Below are positions 26,701 through 34,683 of a stretch of 64,000 bases of DNA, one piece after another. Where the stretch lies: assembly GCA_040387475.1 (NCBI GenBank), contig JAZKDT010000035.1:62001-126000 (forward strand). The letters run 5' to 3'. The notes under the pieces were generated by a model. The model did not search any database and had not been told where the DNA came from. It saw nothing but the letters and a program-made list of their open reading frames with translations. The stretch comes from UBA4416 sp040387475. GTDB lineage: Bacteria > Bacteroidota > Bacteroidia > B-17B0 > Aurantibacillaceae. Position 1 is the stretch's first letter; each line of letters starts with the position of its first letter. The translations under genes were made by a program, and so were the position numbers.

Positions 26701-28791
26701 TGCATTTAATGATTGATCAGTTAATTGCATGCTTGTTGTGGTACAAGGATTTGAAGACGCGACGCTGAAATTGGAAACCGGTGCTGCTGCGGGAGCGGGA
26801 ACAATGGTTAGCACGCCGTTGTTAAGGTCGTAAAAAATATTTCCTGCACCGCGAATCATTAAACGACCTGTTGTTGTGGTTACTGAAGGCACTGTGATAA
26901 CTGCAGTTCCATTATTTAAAACATTAGTAGCTAAAGTTATAGGATAAGTGTATCCTCCATCGGTTGATAATAAAATATTAACGCTTGGTGTATTTACAGG
27001 CGCAACCGAAGTTCCGGCAACCGCCCAGGTAACGGTTTGTGTTGTAGCGGCGGTCCAGGTTGTTGCAGCGTTTTGAGAAGTTACTGAAAAAGGACCAGCC
27101 GTAGCATTTACAGTTACTACTTTTAAATCAGAAGCCGTTTGCCCGCCACCAACATGGTTATCTCTCACGATAAACGAAAAATTTAAAGTGCGTCCTACCG
27201 AAGGCGTTACCTCCCATGTATTTGCCAATGTATTGCTAATCACTGTTGCCAGGGAAGGCATGTATCTGTTTGGTGATATGGTTGGAGAAATAGAACGGTA
27301 TAACGGGCCTACGCTATAGGTTGAAAGTGGGGCGGCGGTTCCCGGTGATTGCGTTGCATCGTTCTGACTCCAGTTATAAGTTAGAGAACTCATACCATTT
27401 ACATCTGTAGCAGTTCCTTCCAGTATAAAAGCCGTTGATTTAGGAATAATATAATCTGCGCCGGCGTTTGCAGTAGGCGGTGTATTTGTTAAACTCGTAA
27501 TGGCTGCACAGGTGCCGTTACCTGTTTTTATGTTAAGGCTGATATCTCTTATATTAACATAATTAAAATCATCGTGGCTATTAGCCTGGACGTTCGAAGG
27601 ACAAATTCCGGCATAGCCCATAATTGAACTTCCACTCGCTGGTTCTACTTCTGTTGTTCCGCTTCCGCTTCTGCTACATGTATTCATTACATGGTAACCA
27701 CCATATTGATGTCCCATTTCATGTGCTACATAATCAATATCAAAAGCGTCGCCCGTTGGATTAGCACGACCGGTGTAACCTCTGCCTTTGTGCGTTCCCG
27801 TTTGCGATGTGCTTAAACATACACAGGATAAACAGCCGGCGTTGCCACCACCGGTGGTATTAAAATTGTGACCGATGTCGTAATTTGCTACCCCAATGGC
27901 GGCGTCGATTGTTTGAGCTGTTTTGGTGTTCCACTCATTACTCCAAGGATCTGTAGTAGTACTTCCATAATAAATCAACAGATCATTATTAGCAATAAAT
28001 ACCATTTTAATCGCCAGATCCCTTTCATATACACCGTTCACACGATTCATAGTGATAGTCATTTGCGCTTGTATATTAGCTTTTTGCTGTGCTACAGTTC
28101 CTGTTCCGGCAAAAATATTTCCATATTCAGCATTACACGATTGGGCCAAGCGGAATGTTCTTAACTTTTGATCATTGATGTTTTGAACAGTCATGTTACC
28201 ATCGCCACTTAATTTTTGAAGGGAAGGCAGTACAACCTGGTCATCTGTTAAACACTGAAAAGATTGTGGGTCAGCACCTAATGAATTTTTGTCATATACT
28301 ATATAAGTTGCAAGATCGCTTGTATAAGGATCTATAAACACTGTGCTCTTGATGCCCGATAAGGACATTGTATGTAAACCAAATTGGGTTACGCTAAAAC
28401 GCATGGTTGCAGTTGGATCATCAACACCTTGGGCAGCGTATGTTTTAATCATAGGGAATTTTGCTTCCAGGATCGGATCCATAATTGAGGACTCGTAGAC
28501 ATTAAATTTTTCGTATTGTCCGTCAGCATTCGGAAATTCTAAAACCAGCGGAGCAGAGGCATTTGGCGAAAACAACACCGGAGCATTGTTTAACTGTGTG
28601 CTGAGCGCATTTAAGTTTAATTGAAACAAATAATATTTTGAAGGAGATGAACTTCTATGTACTTTATCTCCTTCAATATCTTTAACAGATAATTTTTGCC
28701 ATAAGCCATCAGAAGAGTTTTGTGCGAAGGCACTGGAAATAATGAAAGTCGCAATAAGCGTCAGTGTTTTTCTTAAATAGATTTGTTTCAT
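23770..28791 (-). CDS. Giant T9SS-exported reprolysin-like metallopeptidase with PKD and 11 Ig-like repeats
   Basis: A 1673-residue surface or secreted protein. After the signal peptide (to about residue 24, SSAFAQ) comes a propeptide, then a zinc metallopeptidase domain with HEMGHQYGGYH (about residues 355-365; HExxHxxGxxH) and a following Met-turn candidate SSIMGYAG. A PKD domain (about 680-735) carries a 10-N gap at 26653-26662 that keeps the frame. Then come 11 tandem repeats of about 69 residues (TICSGNSA, YSWNTSAST, ISVSP, YTVTGTSNGC), another Ig-like module, and a type A T9SS sorting domain (VVYPNPTAGNVTI, ending LTRVIKE). It probably degrades or adheres to extracellular protein; the target is unknown. 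Confidence 0.88.
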   Translation of the reverse strand: MKQIYLRKTLTLIATFIISSAFAQNSSDGLWQKLSVKDIEGDKVHRSSSPSKYYLFQLNLNALSTQLNNAPVLFSPNASAPLVLEFPNADGQYEKFNVYESSIMDPILEAKFPMIKTYAAQGVDDPTATMRFSVTQFGLHTMSLSGIKSTVFIDPYTSDLATYIVYDKNSLGADPQSFQCLTDDQVVLPSLQKLSGDGNMTVQNINDQKLRTFRLAQSCNAEYGNIFAGTGTVAQQKANIQAQMTITMNRVNGVYERDLAIKMVFIANNDLLIYYGSTTTDPWSNEWNTKTAQTIDAAIGVANYDIGHNFNTTGGGNAGCLSCVCLSTSQTGTHKGRGYTGRANPTGDAFDIDYVAHEMGHQYGGYHVMNTCSRSGSGTTEVEPASGSSIMGYAGICPSNVQANSHDDFNYVNIRDISLNIKTGNGTCAAITSLTNTPPTANAGADYIIPKSTAFILEGTATDVNGMSSLTYNWSQNDATQSPGTAAPLSTYSVGPLYRSISPTISPNRYMPSLATVISNTLANTWEVTPSVGRTLNFSFIVRDNHVGGGQTASDLKVVTVNATAGPFSVTSQNAATTWTAATTQTVTWAVAGTSVAPVNTPSVNILLSTDGGYTYPITLATNVLNNGTAVITVPSVTTTTGRLMIRGAGNIFYDLNNGVLTIVPAPAAAPVSNFSVASSNPCTTTSMQLTDQSLNAPTTWTWTATSSTXXXXQNPTITFANAGTYTISLIAKNASGQNTSIKTVTVIATPTVAVNSSTICSGNSAVLTASGATTYSWSTSASTGSISVSPLTTTSYTVTGTQNGCSNTKVSTVAVNATPTVSVNSSTICSGNSAVLNASGAVTYSWNTSASTASISVSPTSNTNYTVTGTSNGCSHTQVTTVNVNTTPTLSVNSLTICSGNSAALVANGAATYIWSNSASTASISVSPATTTSYTVTGTSNGCTNSKTTTVTVNATPIISVNNSTICIGNPAALTASGASTYSWSTSASTASISVTPTVTSNYIVTGTSNGCINTQTATVTVNALPTVAATSSTICAGSTGTLSASGASTYTWNTGATGSSLSVSPTVSTTYTVTGTSATGCIKTSTAMVTVGSAPSIAVNSPSICSGATTTITASGVTTYTWNTGSNNASISVSPTSTTIYTVSGNLSGCGTMATNTVAVNVAANPTVSVNSSTICSGNSVVLTASGAATYSWNTSASTASISVSPASTTNYTVTGTSNGCTNTKVSTVTVKTTPTVSVNSSTICSGNTAALTATGATTYSWNTSASTASISVSPVTTTNYTVTGTSNGCTHTKVTTVTVKTTPTVSVNSPTICSGNSASLTATGATTYSWNTSASTANISVSPVTTTNYTVTGTSNGCTNTKVTTVNVNATPTVVVNSSTICSGNSAALTASGASTYNWNTSASTAGISVSPATTTNYTVTGTSNGCFDSEVATVNVSATPTVVVNSATICSGDTAWLTSSGATMYSWNTGSTAQNLSVFPTTTTNYTVTGTTNGCPDSQVTTVNVNILPSVSLSGLSGPLCVNNAAVILTGSPNGGTYSGTGVSGSNFDPSVAGVGTFTVTYSYTDINSCSAVTSETVVVNTCTGIQEIANSSLVVYPNPTAGNVTIDFKSTRVENATVEVFDAIGKLVLTETISTNSTAISFEHFAKGIYSVRIKNNGSYFLTRVIKE
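24258..26545 (-). repeat. Eleven tandem ~207-bp repeats encoding Ig-like domains
   Basis: Each unit encodes about 69 residues with two Cys (TIC-S-G and NGC). Units 7 to 10 (counting from the N-terminus) are the most alike, which suggests recent duplication or gene conversion. Alternative frames stay open for about 130-140 codons here because of the repetition. Confidence 0.9.
26653..26662. other. Assembly gap (10 N) inside the PKD domain
   Basis: Ten consecutive N bases. The frame is preserved; PKD sequences usually carry a longer loop (GGTPATST type) here, so the true length is probably larger. Confidence 0.95.
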
Positions 28792-29002
28792 AGATTATGT
28801 GTTTAGTCAAAAAAATAAAAGAGTGGGTTATGGTAAAATAATTCCCATTTATATACAATTATAAGATAAGATACTGTAGATTTTATGTAATAGGAAAATA
28901 TTTCGCCTATTTATTATTCTTTTTTGAAAACTCCCTGTTGTTAGATGGCACAAGCTGTATTAAACTATCGGCTAATTTTTGATAGTGGGCCATTATAAAC
29001 AC

Positions 29003-29035
29003 AAAAAAAGCAGCCTTGCAAAGGCTGCTTTTTTT
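29003..29035. terminator. Terminator after the DUF4142 lipoprotein gene
   Basis: AAAAAAAGCAGCCTT pairs with AAGGCTGCTTTTTTT around a 3- to 4-base loop, just beyond the stop at 29054 on the minus strand. Confidence 0.9.
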
Positions 29036-29053
29036 GACTTTATTTTATTATTA

Positions 29054-29623
29054 TTATTTTCTATCTTTAATGGCATCTTGTGTCATGATCACCATATCAA
29101 GATGAGATCTAACTTCAGCTACATTCATAGCTGCCCACATTTTAATTTCTGTATCATCGCATTTCTCAGATGTTTTTTCATAGAAATCGAGGGCTTTTTC
29201 ATGTTTGTCTTTCATTCTGTCTACAAAAGCTTTATCGTAATCTAATCCTTTTTTATCTGTTAGTTTTTCGATGTCCTTTTTTTGATCTTCTGAAATATCA
29301 GAGGGAAGTGCTACCTGTTTTGAACCGGCGAGGCCTTTAATATCTTCGTTCATTTTAGAGTGAGCTTCAACCAGCATAGCGCTTAATTTTTTAACTTCTT
29401 CAGTAACCGCATTTGTTGACGCACTTTCTGCAGATCGTATTTCAAATAAATTGGAGGCATAAGCTTCTACTAATTTATCCGCCTCTTTTTCTCCCTGTCT
29501 GTCAAAATTTTCTTTGTTTATATCTTCAGCTACTTCTTTTGAATCTTTAGTGTCGTTGCAGGATACGGCGATAGTCATTAGGCATACTGCCATTGGAATT
29601 CTTAATTGTTTTAGTGCGATCAT
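29054..29623 (-). CDS. DUF4142 family lipoprotein
   Basis: A 189-residue protein with a lipobox (CLMTIAVSC, acylated Cys about 22). The rest is a helical, charged DUF4142 (ferritin-like four-helix) domain: EKEADKLVEAYASNLFEIRSAE, MLVEAHSKMNEDI, and FVDRMKDKHEKALDFYEK. The family is common in envelope-stress contexts, but its biochemistry is unsettled. It is the first of three DUF4142 genes in 6.5 kb. A CACTGGCAT motif lies 52 bases upstream of its ATG, and a strong terminator follows it. Confidence 0.8.
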   Translation of the reverse strand: MIALKQLRIPMAVCLMTIAVSCNDTKDSKEVAEDINKENFDRQGEKEADKLVEAYASNLFEIRSAESASTNAVTEEVKKLSAMLVEAHSKMNEDIKGLAGSKQVALPSDISEDQKKDIEKLTDKKGLDYDKAFVDRMKDKHEKALDFYEKTSEKCDDTEIKMWAAMNVAEVRSHLDMVIMTQDAIKDRK

Positions 29624-29675
29624 GTTTTTAAGTTTTAATGATTAGATTGTTTTTTGCTATTGTATATAAATAATT

Positions 29676-29684
29676 ATGCCAGTG
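29676..29684 (-). promoter_or_regulatory. CACTGGCAT motif upstream of the DUF4142 lipoprotein gene
   Basis: On the minus strand the sequence is CACTGGCAT-AATTA-TTTA, 52 bases before the ATG. TGGCAT fits a sigma-54 -24 box; the -12 part (TTTA against TTGC) is poor. Confidence 0.4.
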
Positions 29685-29703
29685 TGCTCTGTTGGGTAAA
29701 AAC

Positions 29704-29738
29704 AAAAGGCCTTCCCAACTGGGTTGGAAAAGCCTTTT
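29704..29738 (-). terminator. Terminator of the low-complexity protein gene
   Basis: AAAAGGC-c-TTCC-c-AAC pairs with GTTGG-a-AA-a-GCCTTTT, and the minus strand continues into TTTTGTTTTT. It lies 24 bases after the stop at 29762. Confidence 0.8.
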
Positions 29739-29761
29739 ATCAGGAAAAAATAATGGCGAAA

Positions 29762-31264
29762 CTATTTTTTACTTTTTTTTCTTTTATCTGAACGTTCAGA
29801 TCCCTGGTAGGAATCAAAACGGTCTTCGTTTCTTCCTGAAAATTCTGATCGTCCACGCTCGTATCCAGTGTATGAATCGTTTCCGTATCCTGAATTTCCC
29901 TGAGAACGTCTTGATGTATAATCGTCATCTTCGTAATTACCTTGCCCGAAAGAGGGATTCTCATACCCGTAAGAATTAGCCCCGTCATAACCTTGCCCTA
30001 AATTACGGTTTGAATATCCACGGCTGTTATCATGGCTTTGGTTGCTGTAGTCGTGGCGTTGTGTTGAATTATATCCACGGTGTTCTGAGTCCTGGTTTCT
30101 TTCACCACGTTGAGATCCAAATTGATTGTAGTTGTCATAGCCACGATCATTAGGAAAACTGTTGTGATTTGATCCATACTCATTGTTTCTTCCGCTGTTG
30201 TATGAATCTTGTCTGGATTGATTGTAACTACCTGAATTTTGGCGTCCGTATCCACGATCTTCTCCAAATGAATTTTCAGAGTTGTTATAAGAGCCGCGAT
30301 TTGATCCGTAAGATGAATTTCTGTTTTCACCATATTCTCCACGATTCTCATTTTGATATCCTCCGCTGTTGTACGATCCGCGTCCTTGTGAATTGTAGTT
30401 ACGCCCTTGTCCGTATTGGTTAGAAGATTCAGTCCATTCGTTACGACGATCCTTGCCTTGATTCATTCCACCATAATTTTGAGAAGAACGATTTTGGAAA
30501 CGGTTGCCATATTCTGATTGGCCGAATGAAGGATCTTCATAATGCGAATATTGACCACGTGATTGGTTTACATTCCAATCCTGGTCTTGTCCTTGTTGAT
30601 TTTGATTATTATATCCTTGATTCCCGAACTGCCCGGAATATTGTCCGTTATAGCCTTGCGATTCATTTCTCATGTTGTTGTAACCGCCTTGATTGGTTTG
30701 ACCATACTGGTTGCCTTGTTCAAATTGATCGCGGTTTTGGTTATTCTGACCTTGTTGGTTTTGATAGCCACCGTATTGATTTTGGTTTCGCTGGCCGTAT
30801 TGGTTTTCCTGGTTTTGTCCCTGATATCCACCATACTGATTAATGTTTCTTCTGTACTGGTTATCTTGTCCCTGGGTTCCATACTGGTTTTGTCCGTATT
30901 GATTTTGATTACCTTGATTTTTTTGTCCTCCGTAATTTGAAGTTCCGGAAGTGTAATCGTTATCATCATCATCAGAATCAGAACTATATACTTCGTGACG
31001 GTGTTTTTCTGTTTCTGTTTCATCACCGTCATATTTACTGCCTTTGGTAGTAGACGTTTCGTCTTTTTTAGACGTCGTAGAAGTTTTGTCGCCAAAACCG
31101 GTTACAGTGTTGTTATCACCGGTTCCGGTAGTAGTGTTTGAAGTTGTAGTTTGATCTTTTGAAGTGGTTTCTTTCGAATCTTTAGTTTCTTTTGAATCTA
31201 AAGTTCCCGAGGTTGTAGTAGAATCCTCGTTCGAATCTTTTGTTTTGTTTTTGAACTGTGTCAT
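29762..31264 (-). CDS. 500-residue prion-like low-complexity protein (Q/N/G/Y/S/R-rich)
   Basis: There is no signal peptide or membrane segment, so the protein is probably cytoplasmic. Residues 1-90 are Thr/Ser/Lys/Asp-rich; about 91-110 are an acidic patch (SSDSDDDDND). From about 115 to 480 the sequence is composed of imperfect short repeats such as NQYGGYQ, GQNQ, GYNSG, RGSYN and YGSNRG, and it ends in a basic KRKKSKK tail. This Tyr-Gly-Ser-Gln plus Arg-Gly composition is like the prion-like domains of eukaryotic RNA-binding proteins such as FUS, which phase separate. No globular domain is seen and no function is known. It sits between a DUF4142 gene and the MCE transporter genes, with its own terminator. 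Confidence 0.7.
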   Translation of the reverse strand: MTQFKNKTKDSNEDSTTTSGTLDSKETKDSKETTSKDQTTTSNTTTGTGDNNTVTGFGDKTSTTSKKDETSTTKGSKYDGDETETEKHRHEVYSSDSDDDDNDYTSGTSNYGGQKNQGNQNQYGQNQYGTQGQDNQYRRNINQYGGYQGQNQENQYGQRNQNQYGGYQNQQGQNNQNRDQFEQGNQYGQTNQGGYNNMRNESQGYNGQYSGQFGNQGYNNQNQQGQDQDWNVNQSRGQYSHYEDPSFGQSEYGNRFQNRSSQNYGGMNQGKDRRNEWTESSNQYGQGRNYNSQGRGSYNSGGYQNENRGEYGENRNSSYGSNRGSYNNSENSFGEDRGYGRQNSGSYNQSRQDSYNSGRNNEYGSNHNSFPNDRGYDNYNQFGSQRGERNQDSEHRGYNSTQRHDYSNQSHDNSRGYSNRNLGQGYDGANSYGYENPSFGQGNYEDDDYTSRRSQGNSGYGNDSYTGYERGRSEFSGRNEDRFDSYQGSERSDKRKKSKK

Positions 31265-31449
31265 TTTTTCAAGATTTAAGATTAATATGTAATTAGTTGA
31301 TTCTAATTATTGAACATATATTCTTATACCACTTTAAAAAAATAATCACCCGGCTCTAAATTTCTGTGGTACAGGCACTTCCCACCAGATGTTTTTCCTG
31401 AGGAATTAATTCCTAAGAAATTTTTCTACAGAGCTCCACATAAATTCCT

Positions 31450-32412
31450 TTATTTGAGGGTATCCTTCTTGTTTTTCTTAAAGTATCGTCTTAGCAGAAA
31501 GCTATGTTGCGCAGCTTCCAGGTCCTGATCCAATTTTTTTGATCCGCTTTCCAGATTTTTCATCGTTGATTTTAAATTTGCTCCGGTTTCCTCATCGTGT
31601 AATAAAATGCCTATAGGACTTTTTTTATTGCGGGTCGCACTATTTAAATTAGATACCAAAGCTGAAGCTGTGTCAGTAATTTTGTTGAGTTCTTTCACAG
31701 ATCCTTTTAGCGAATTAAACACCACAGTATCGGTTACCAATTGGTTGGCTAAAGTGCCTTTTTTATTTAGTCCTGAACTAAAGGATGATAGAGATCCCAT
31801 AACCTGGTTGGCTTTACCCGTGGCATTTTTTAGCGAGGCGGCCGCCGAGGAAATATCACTGTAGATAGCATCGTCTTTTAATAATTTACCCACACTTCCT
31901 TTACCTTCTGCCAGATCTTTGCTGATCAGTTTAAAATCTTTTGTAATGGCCAGTACATTCATATTATTTTCCTGTAATGTATTCATCATATCTTCGGTCG
32001 AAAATGTTTTTTCTACACCTAAGGTATCGTCTTGCGACACAGCAGCTACATTGGAACTTCCGCCATAAATTACCAGTATTTTATTTCCGATAAACCCATC
32101 GGTACTCACTTTTACTTTTGCATCCTTACGAATATATTGCTGAGCATCTTCGTTGATATTCATGATCACCTTGACTTTCGATTTTCCGAAAAACTCAACT
32201 CTTTTTACTGTCCCTATTTTCACCCCTGAGAACCAGATATTGCTACCCTTTTGCAAACCGTTCACGTCTTCAAATATAGTTGTAACCTGCATTTTTGTGG
32301 AAAACGTTTGGTGGATATTCCCGATCATCAGGATGCCGGCCAGCAAAAATATAATGCCGACTAATATAAATACTCCAACGATAACAGCTCGTTTATTTGG
32401 TGATTGACTCAT
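31450..32412 (-). CDS. MlaD/MCE family lipid-transport protein
   Basis: A 320-residue protein with one N-terminal membrane anchor (AVIVGVFILVGIIFLLAGILMIG) and an MCE domain (about 38-118: TIFEDVNGLQKGSNIWFSGVKIGTV, then KVSTDGFIGNKILVIYGGS). The C-terminal region is helical, as in proteins that form a periplasmic tunnel ring. In the Mla pathway such a protein binds phospholipid between inner and outer membrane. It is last in the permease-ATPase-MlaD operon, with its start 3 bases after the ATPase stop. Confidence 0.88.
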   Translation of the reverse strand: MSQSPNKRAVIVGVFILVGIIFLLAGILMIGNIHQTFSTKMQVTTIFEDVNGLQKGSNIWFSGVKIGTVKRVEFFGKSKVKVIMNINEDAQQYIRKDAKVKVSTDGFIGNKILVIYGGSSNVAAVSQDDTLGVEKTFSTEDMMNTLQENNMNVLAITKDFKLISKDLAEGKGSVGKLLKDDAIYSDISSAAASLKNATGKANQVMGSLSSFSSGLNKKGTLANQLVTDTVVFNSLKGSVKELNKITDTASALVSNLNSATRNKKSPIGILLHDEETGANLKSTMKNLESGSKKLDQDLEAAQHSFLLRRYFKKNKKDTLK

Positions 32413-32415
32413 AGC

Positions 32416-33195
32416 TTATTGTATAAAATTGTAATTAAAAAAACTTTGTATTCTCTCTTCGTTTGTTGCAAATACTTCTTCAAAACTTCCCACTTTCAAA
32501 AATTTGCCGTCCAGTAACATCGCAACGCGATCGCCGGTAACCTTAGCGCAGGTTAGATCGTGGGTGATGATAATGGAGCTGGTTTTGTATTTTTTTTGAA
32601 CATTATTAATGAGTTCATTTATTTCGATGGATGTAATGGGATCTAAACCCGAAGTCGGTTCGTCGTATAACATTACCTCTGGTTTTAGTATGAGGGTGCG
32701 TGCAATGCCAATCCGTTTTTTTTGTCCACCAGACAGATCAGACGGCAACTGATTAATTTTATCGCTTAATCCTACGGCATCCAATACTTCTTCTACAGCA
32801 ATATCAATTTCTTTTTGACTGAGGTGTTTAAAATTCATGCGAAGCGGAAACTCGAGGTTGCCCCTAACATCCATACTGTCATATAAAGCACTGTTTTGAA
32901 ACGAGAAACCAATCTTGAGACGTAACGCATCAAGCTCTTTACCCTTTAATAATTCCACTTCTTTTCCTAATGCCTGTACAGTTCCTTTGTCGGGCTTTAA
33001 TAAGCCTACTAATATTTTAATCAGCACTGATTTTCCGGTGCCAGAGCGACCTAGAACCACAACATTCTCTCCCCGAAACACGTCAAGGTCAATTCCTTTT
33101 AATACGTGGAGCGCACCAAATGATTTATATAACCCACGGATGGAGATCACTGCTTCATTTGTATGGATGTAATTATGTTGATTATCTGGTTGCAT
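32416..33195 (-). CDS. MlaF-like ABC transporter ATPase
   Basis: A 259-residue ATPase of an MCE-type lipid transporter. Motifs are Walker A GRSGTGKS (about 49-56), the ABC signature LSGGQKKRIGIARTL, Walker B VMLYDEPTSGLD and the switch His in IITHD. I use the ATG at 33195, 4 bases after the permease stop; a longer frame to 33234 would overlap the permease gene. It energises lipid movement through the MlaE-type permease and MlaD partner encoded beside it. Confidence 0.9.
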   Translation of the reverse strand: MQPDNQHNYIHTNEAVISIRGLYKSFGALHVLKGIDLDVFRGENVVVLGRSGTGKSVLIKILVGLLKPDKGTVQALGKEVELLKGKELDALRLKIGFSFQNSALYDSMDVRGNLEFPLRMNFKHLSQKEIDIAVEEVLDAVGLSDKINQLPSDLSGGQKKRIGIARTLILKPEVMLYDEPTSGLDPITSIEINELINNVQKKYKTSSIIITHDLTCAKVTGDRVAMLLDGKFLKVGSFEEVFATNEERIQSFFNYNFIQ

Positions 33196-33199
33196 ACAC

Positions 33200-33994
33200 T
33201 TAATATAAACGGATCCAGTTGCTGATCTGTACAATGACTACTTCTTCTATAAAAACCAAAAACATGGATAATACCACAGCCTGGTTGGCCGCTCTTCCCA
33301 CGCCCACAGTTCCGCTGGATGCATTATAACCTTTGTAGCAACCTATGATGCCAATTGTGAAACCGAAGAAAATTGACTTGACAACAGAAGTAAATATGTC
33401 GAGGAAGGTAATCGTTTCAAATCCATGCTCAAAAAAGCTGATAAAGCTCGTAGACTCATGCGCATTGATATTAACGAAGGAACCAAGTAAAGCTACAAAA
33501 CCACAATAAAGGGCAAGGATGGGAACGGTTATGGTAGTTGCAATAACACGCGTGGTAACTAAATATTTAAAAGGATTAATAGCCGACACTTCCATCGCAT
33601 CTATTTGTTCCGTTACGCGCATCGAACCCAATTCGGCACCAATGCTTGATCCTACTTTTCCGGCGCAGATCAATGCAGTAACTAACGACGCTAATGCTCT
33701 GAGAATGGCAATCGAAATTAAGGACGGTAACCAGGATGTAGCACCAAATGTTTCCAGCGATGGTCGCGATTGTTTGGTGAAAACCATTCCGGTTACAAAG
33801 CCCGTTAATGTAATAAGTGGAAGAGATCGAATGCCTACTTCGTAACATTGGTTGATAATCTCTCTAAAATGCAAGGGCGATTTAAATGCTTCTTTAAAGA
33901 ATAGAGCTACAAATTTATAAGCGCTATGAATTCCGACAAAATAATCGTCGAAGCCCTTATTGAATAGAAATTTTTTTGTTTCCGGTTGATCCAT
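33200..33994 (-). CDS. MlaE-like ABC transporter permease
   Basis: The inner-membrane permease of the MCE/Mla lipid transporter, with about five or six transmembrane segments. The conserved family signature GSSIGAELGSMRVTEQIDAME is present. Two ATGs are possible: 34045 (281 residues) and 33994 (264 residues, starting MDQPETKK). I prefer 33994 because the CACTGGCAT motif shared with other local promoters falls at 34033-34041, inside the first codons of the longer form. It is the first gene of the permease-ATPase-MlaD set. Direction of lipid transport cannot be told. Confidence 0.85.
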   Translation of the reverse strand: MDQPETKKFLFNKGFDDYFVGIHSAYKFVALFFKEAFKSPLHFREIINQCYEVGIRSLPLITLTGFVTGMVFTKQSRPSLETFGATSWLPSLISIAILRALASLVTALICAGKVGSSIGAELGSMRVTEQIDAMEVSAINPFKYLVTTRVIATTITVPILALYCGFVALLGSFVNINAHESTSFISFFEHGFETITFLDIFTSVVKSIFFGFTIGIIGCYKGYNASSGTVGVGRAANQAVVLSMFLVFIEEVVIVQISNWIRLY

Positions 33995-34032
33995 ATAAAT
34001 TTGGTTGTGCCCGACGGATATGTAAGAATGTA

Positions 34033-34041
34033 ATGCCAGTG
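34033..34041 (-). promoter_or_regulatory. CACTGGCAT motif upstream of the MCE transporter operon
   Basis: Minus strand reads CACTGGCAT-TACAT-TCTT, 38 bases before the ATG at 33994. The 9-mer is identical to that before the DUF4142 lipoprotein and the 35549-36052 gene. Confidence 0.4.
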
Positions 34042-34052
34042 TCATCTACATA

Positions 34053-34098
34053 ATTTGGGCACTTTAATGCCCAAATTGCACCATCCCACAATTGTGGG
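34053..34098. repeat. Two adjacent perfect palindromes
   Basis: ATTTGGGCA/TGCCCAAAT (34053-34076, 6-base loop) and CCCACAATTGTGGG (34085-34098, no loop). Together with the next hairpin they fill the spacer between the MCE operon and the DUF4142 operon end. Confidence 0.7.
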
Positions 34099-34106
34099 GA
34101 AAAAAT

Positions 34107-34142
34107 AAAGGCTATTATTCATGGTTATGAATAATAGCCTTT
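34107..34142. terminator. Terminator after the DUF4142 gene at 34177
   Basis: AAAGGCTATTATTCAT pairs perfectly with ATGAATAATAGCCTTT around GGTT, a 16-bp stem with A/T flanks. Confidence 0.85.
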
Positions 34143-34176
34143 TATAAACGCACGCTCTAAGAGCTTATTGTTAAAT

Positions 34177-34665
34177 CTATTTTTTAATTGCAATACAGGT
34201 TTTTTGCGATTGCTCTTTATGGTTTTCGATGGTTGGAATTGAATTTTTTGCCCACTCTTTCAGCTCTGTATTACCACCTTTTTTTGCTTCCTTTTTAAAT
34301 TTGCATAATAATTTTTTGTGCGATTTAACCATGCATTTGGTATAATGCTTGTCAAATTTTTCTCCTTTTAGCATCGCCATTTTATTATACATTTTTTGTT
34401 GCTTTTTAGATAGGCCGGCAGGAACGGGAATGCTGTTTTTTTCGGCTACAGATTTTAAACTCGTTTTATTTTCGTCTGTTAACTTTTTTCCTAGTCCTTT
34501 AACTTCAGCATGAGAAGCATTTGTTTGAGCTAATTCAGCCAGTTTTACTTCCATCATGTCTGATTGCGCCACGCAGGCAACAAATTTTTTGTCTCTTTTT
34601 GAGGTTTGTGCTTGCAGTGCACTAAAGCTGCATGCTACGATGATCATTATCAATATCTTTTTCAT
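34177..34665 (-). CDS. DUF4142 family secreted protein (paralogue 1)
   Basis: A 162-residue protein with a signal peptide (ILIMIIVACSFSALQAQ). The mature part is the helical DUF4142 type: KFVACVAQSDMMEVKLAELAQ, GLSKKQQKMYNKMAMLKGEKFDKHY and ENHKEQSQKTC. It is clearly paralogous to the gene at 35042-35539 (shared KKFVAC, KQQKMY-KMA-LKG, FDKHY-KC). It keeps several Cys, unusual for the family, which could form disulfides or bind metal. Probably periplasmic; the role is unknown. It is the last gene of a tight four-gene set. Confidence 0.78.
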   Translation of the reverse strand: MKKILIMIIVACSFSALQAQTSKRDKKFVACVAQSDMMEVKLAELAQTNASHAEVKGLGKKLTDENKTSLKSVAEKNSIPVPAGLSKKQQKMYNKMAMLKGEKFDKHYTKCMVKSHKKLLCKFKKEAKKGGNTELKEWAKNSIPTIENHKEQSQKTCIAIKK

Positions 34666-34683
34666 GGGTATGTGTTTTTGAGG

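Noticed and set aside
30563..30940. Plus-strand Ile/Leu-rich frames opposite the low-complexity gene
   Set aside because: They arise from repetitive Gln/Asn/Tyr codons of the real gene and show no independent coding feature.
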